DNA from: Empedobacter falsenii | Lineage (GTDB): Bacteria > Bacteroidota > Bacteroidia > Flavobacteriales > Weeksellaceae | Direction of reading: 5' to 3' | DNA: 64,000 bases | NCBI RefSeq assembly: GCF_013488205.1 | Contig: NZ_CP040908.1 | Span: forward strand, 372,001-436,000 | Notes under the pieces: model-generated | Database searches by the model: none | What the model saw: only the letters and a program-made list of their open reading frames with translations | Told to the model about the DNA's origin: nothing | Shown: positions 61,668 through 64,000 of the stretch, in pieces | Layout of the letters: each line of letters begins with the position of its first letter | Position numbering within the stretch: position 1 is the stretch's first letter | Program-made: the position numbers and the translations under genes

Positions 61668-62234
61668 TTATAAAGGAAGAATGTTTTTTTCGTATTTCTG
61701 ATTAATCATAATTGCAGAAGCTTCGTAAAAAGCAATAAATCCGCAGATGATTCCTGTCCAACCAGCAAAATGTAAAATGCTTTGACTACCTGTAAAGTTA
61801 CCTGCTGACAATAAAAAGAATAATAAGGTTAATGAACCAAATAATAATTTTCCTACTAAATTGCCTTTTAAGGTTTGTAAAAAGTTGATTAATGTAAATA
61901 TTCCCCACATTCCTAAATAACATCCCATCGCATTTCCGTCTGGTTTTTCTACACCAAACATCGGTGCTAACCATGTAAATACAAGTGTTAACCAAAAAGC
62001 GCCATAAGACATGAATGCAATACTACCAAAGTTGTTTCCTTTTTTCCATTCCATAACGCCAGCTACAAATTGTGCTCCACCTCCAAAGAAAACACCCATT
62101 CCCATAATCATACTATTAACAGGGAAAAAACCTGCATTGTGTATGTTTAATAAAACAGTTGTCATTGCAAAACCAAATAATCCTAAAGGTCCAGGATTTG
62201 CTGTTTGATCTTTAATTGAGTAAATATTGTTCAT
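61668..62234 (-). CDS. Acetate uptake transporter, GPR1/FUN34/YaaH (SatP) family
   Basis: A 188-residue protein with six hydrophobic helices. The family signature begins NPGPLGLFGFAMTTVLLNIHNAG (NPAPLGL-like motif) and includes GGGAQFVAGVMEWKKGNNFGSIAFMSYGAFWLTL. It probably carries acetate or succinate with protons. Start codon ATG at 62234. The upstream region holds a small palindrome at 62301-62317 that may be its operator. Confidence 0.92.
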   Translation of the reverse strand: MNNIYSIKDQTANPGPLGLFGFAMTTVLLNIHNAGFFPVNSMIMGMGVFFGGGAQFVAGVMEWKKGNNFGSIAFMSYGAFWLTLVFTWLAPMFGVEKPDGNAMGCYLGMWGIFTLINFLQTLKGNLVGKLLFGSLTLLFFLLSAGNFTGSQSILHFAGWTGIICGFIAFYEASAIMINQKYEKNILPL

Positions 62235-62300
62235 GTTATTTATTATTTTGAGACAATAATAATCTGAAAATAATAAATAAAAAAGAATTTATTCATAAAA

Positions 62301-62317
62301 AGTGTATAACGTACACT
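62301..62317. promoter_or_regulatory. Small palindrome upstream of the acetate transporter
   Basis: AGTGTA (62301-62306) and TACACT (62312-62317) form a perfect 6-base inverted repeat with a 5-base spacer, 67 bases before the start. The 214-base gap 62235-62448 otherwise contains A+T-rich sequence and the yidC terminator; a clear TAnnTTTG for the transporter was not found. Confidence 0.4.
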
Positions 62318-62395
62318 ATAAAAGTATTTTTAAGTGAATAAAATATTGGTATGTAATAAATTGAATACTTAAATTTTTTATTGTCTTAAATGAAT

Positions 62396-62428
62396 AAAAA
62401 ATCCGTTAATTATCATTAACGGATTTTT
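62396..62428 (-). terminator. Intrinsic terminator after yidC
   Basis: ATCCGTTAAT (62401-62410) pairs with ATTAACGGAT (62415-62424) around TATC; on the minus strand a T-run follows (plus-strand A-run at 62396-62400). Confidence 0.85.
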
Positions 62429-62448
62429 GAATTTGAAATATAATGTGA

Positions 62449-64000
62449 TTATTTCTTTTTGTTCTTTTTTTGTTGCTCTTGCATTTCTTGTGCTTGTTGC
62501 ATCATTTCTTGCATTTTCGAAGCAAACTTACCTGTCTTTTTAGGTTTTGTTTTATTTGTTTCGATGATTTGATGAATCTTCGCTTCGTGAATCATATATT
62601 TCTTAATATATAACACGATGAAAATATTAATCGCATTGGATACTAAATAATACCAAGATAGACCAGAAGCATAATTGTTAAGGAATACAAAGAAGAAAAC
62701 TGGCATTACATACATCATGTATTTCATGAATTGCATGTTTGGCATTCCTTCTTGTTGTGGCATTTGGAAATTATCCATAGATCCAGAAACTTTAAAATAA
62801 ATCATCATTGCAACAATGTATAATAAAGCGAATACACTTAAGTGACCATTAAGGAATGGAACCCATTCTGGTAATTTGATTAAATCATCGAATGCTGTTA
62901 AATCGTCTACGAACCAGAAAGGAACACCTCTCAAGTCGATTAAGTTCGGGAAGAAACGGAATAACGCATAGAAAATAGGAATTTGTAATAATGCTGGTAA
63001 ACATCCTGCTAATGGATTGATTCCTGCATTACGATAAATTGCCATTGTTTCTTGTTGCTTCTTCATCGCATCTTTCGGATCCTTGTATTTTTCGTTGATT
63101 TCATTCAACTCTGGACGAACAACTTTCATCAATGCAGATTGACGGTATTGTTTGTACATAATAGGAGATAAAATCAATTTTACAACGATTGTCATCAAGA
63201 AGATTACCCATCCGTAAGTGATTCCTACAGAAGCTAACCATTTGAAAACGTTCAAGAAGAAATATTTATTCAACCAACCAAATAATCCCCAACCAAAGTC
63301 AATTAAGTTTTGGAATCCTTTGTCGTTGTAATCTTTCAACATTTTATAATCCAATGGAATAAAATCCCATGTGAATTTAGAATTGATTTCACTATTTTTC
63401 AACTCTAATTTAGAGTTTAAGTGATAGTGTTTACTATAAGTTAAATCTTCTTTATCAGAGTTTTTAGAACCACCTTTTGTTGTTTTAAACCCTTCATCAT
63501 TTGATAAAACTGTTGCGAAGAATTGTTGTTTGTTGGCTACCCAAGAAATAGCTTCCTCTTCTTCCCATTCGTCAGAACCAAATAATTCGTATTCGATGTC
63601 TTTGTTTCCTTTGAACTGAAAATAAGTGTGTGACCAATATTTTTCTTGATCTTTCCCTTTCTCAGTACTGAAACCATCCATTGTCCACGCTAAATCTACA
63701 TTTTTTTCAGAAGTGATGTTAGATAAACCTTGCGTTTTAACTTCGAAATCGATACCATAAGAATCTCCTAATGTATAGATGTATTGAATTTGACTATTTT
63801 GAGCATTCGCTGTAAACGTCACAATTGTATTGTTCGCATTTTTCTGTACTTGAGGCACAAATACTAAATCCGAAACATTAAGAACAGCTCCTTGTTTTGT
63901 TTTGAATGATAAGTTGAACTTACTTGATCCATCTTTTATCAAATGTAAAGGATCTTTGTGTCCATCTTTTTTGTCATTGTAAGCTGTATATCCAACGATT
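62449..64000 (-). CDS. yidC: Membrane protein insertase YidC (5' part beyond the window)
   Basis: The frame is open through base 64000, so only the C-terminal part is present. The visible start is the large periplasmic beta-rich domain (up to about 63300). Then follows the conserved insertase core: GWVIFLMTIVVKLILSPIMYKQY with the hydrophilic-groove helix, LNEINEKYKDPKDAMKKQQETMAIYRNAGINPLAGCLPALLQIPIFYALF and a C-terminal pair of helices. The lysine/glutamine-rich tail is common in Bacteroidota. It inserts proteins into the inner membrane with or without SecYEG. Confidence 0.95.
   Translation of the reverse strand, partial: IVGYTAYNDKKDGHKDPLHLIKDGSSKFNLSFKTKQGAVLNVSDLVFVPQVQKNANNTIVTFTANAQNSQIQYIYTLGDSYGIDFEVKTQGLSNITSEKNVDLAWTMDGFSTEKGKDQEKYWSHTYFQFKGNKDIEYELFGSDEWEEEEAISWVANKQQFFATVLSNDEGFKTTKGGSKNSDKEDLTYSKHYHLNSKLELKNSEINSKFTWDFIPLDYKMLKDYNDKGFQNLIDFGWGLFGWLNKYFFLNVFKWLASVGITYGWVIFLMTIVVKLILSPIMYKQYRQSALMKVVRPELNEINEKYKDPKDAMKKQQETMAIYRNAGINPLAGCLPALLQIPIFYALFRFFPNLIDLRGVPFWFVDDLTAFDDLIKLPEWVPFLNGHLSVFALLYIVAMMIYFKVSGSMDNFQMPQQEGMPNMQFMKYMMYVMPVFFFVFLNNYASGLSWYYLVSNAINIFIVLYIKKYMIHEAKIHQIIETNKTKPKKTGKFASKMQEMMQQAQEMQEQQKKNKKK

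Noticed and set aside
1-64000. tRNA or rRNA genes
   Set aside because: No cloverleaf-like or conserved rRNA segment was noticed in the gaps, which are all shorter than 300 bases.

Overview
The window reads as chromosomal DNA of a Flavobacteriia member, most like the Weeksellaceae (Empedobacter/Chryseobacterium group). The reasons are: strong A+T richness; promoter elements of the Bacteroidota type (TAnnTTTG); very short leaders; a PUR-family DUF3276 gene; a long NusB with an N-terminal extension; an RprX/RprY-like two-component pair; and a coaE / yajC / DUF1573 / nusB / ABC-exporter neighbourhood. The species call is inference. I saw no rRNA, tRNA, CRISPR array, insertion sequence or integrase. 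No gap between genes exceeds 300 bases; the largest (30828-31111) is a divergent promoter region.

Region 1 (1-21630) is the 3' part of a surface-polysaccharide locus that starts before the window. It opens with a modification module: ATP-grasp enzyme, HAD hydrolase, two methyltransferases and a DegT aminotransferase. A long run of tightly packed glycosyltransferases follows, mostly GT2, with an O-acyltransferase, a non-hydrolysing UDP-GlcNAc 2-epimerase, a short SDR epimerase and three DXD-type capsular transferases. Two transferase genes (16526-18476) run opposite to the rest. The locus ends with UDP-galactopyranose mutase (Glf), two more transferases and an intrinsic terminator at 21645-21675. 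A central stretch is visibly more A+T-rich than its surroundings.

Region 2 (21691-33822) is ordinary chromosomal content: response regulator and sensor kinase, coaE, yajC, a DUF1573 lipoprotein, nusB, an ABC exporter, DUF3276, a small predicted lipoprotein, sucC, a LolD-like ATPase, a TIGR02757 protein, an esterase and an Smr-domain protein.

Region 3 (33927-55868) is a second polysaccharide locus that carries export genes. It has GT4 and GT2 transferases, an MBOAT/SGNH O-acetylation pair, a PIG-L deacetylase, an EpsG-like polymerase, a WecA-like and a PglC-like initiating transferase, a Wza-like export lipoprotein and a Wzc-like tyrosine kinase whose tail is twelve Gly-Tyr repeats. Its most striking part (40382-45241) encodes close relatives of the mycobacterial decaprenyl-phosphoryl-arabinose pathway: phosphoribosyl-polyprenyl synthase of the UbiA family, DprE1, DprE2 and a HAD phosphatase. 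Convergent with these lies a multi-pass GT-C-like protein, a natural candidate for the transferase that uses the lipid-linked pentofuranose. Together with Glf and the WecA-like enzyme this resembles a mycobacterial arabinogalactan toolkit inside a Bacteroidota glycan locus.

Region 4 (55922-64000) is again housekeeping: an acyl-CoA carboxylase beta subunit, ACP phosphodiesterase, a TPR protein, a GlmM-type phosphohexomutase, a small GlsB/YeaQ membrane protein, an acetate uptake transporter of the GPR1/FUN34/YaaH family, and the 3' part of yidC, which runs off the right edge.
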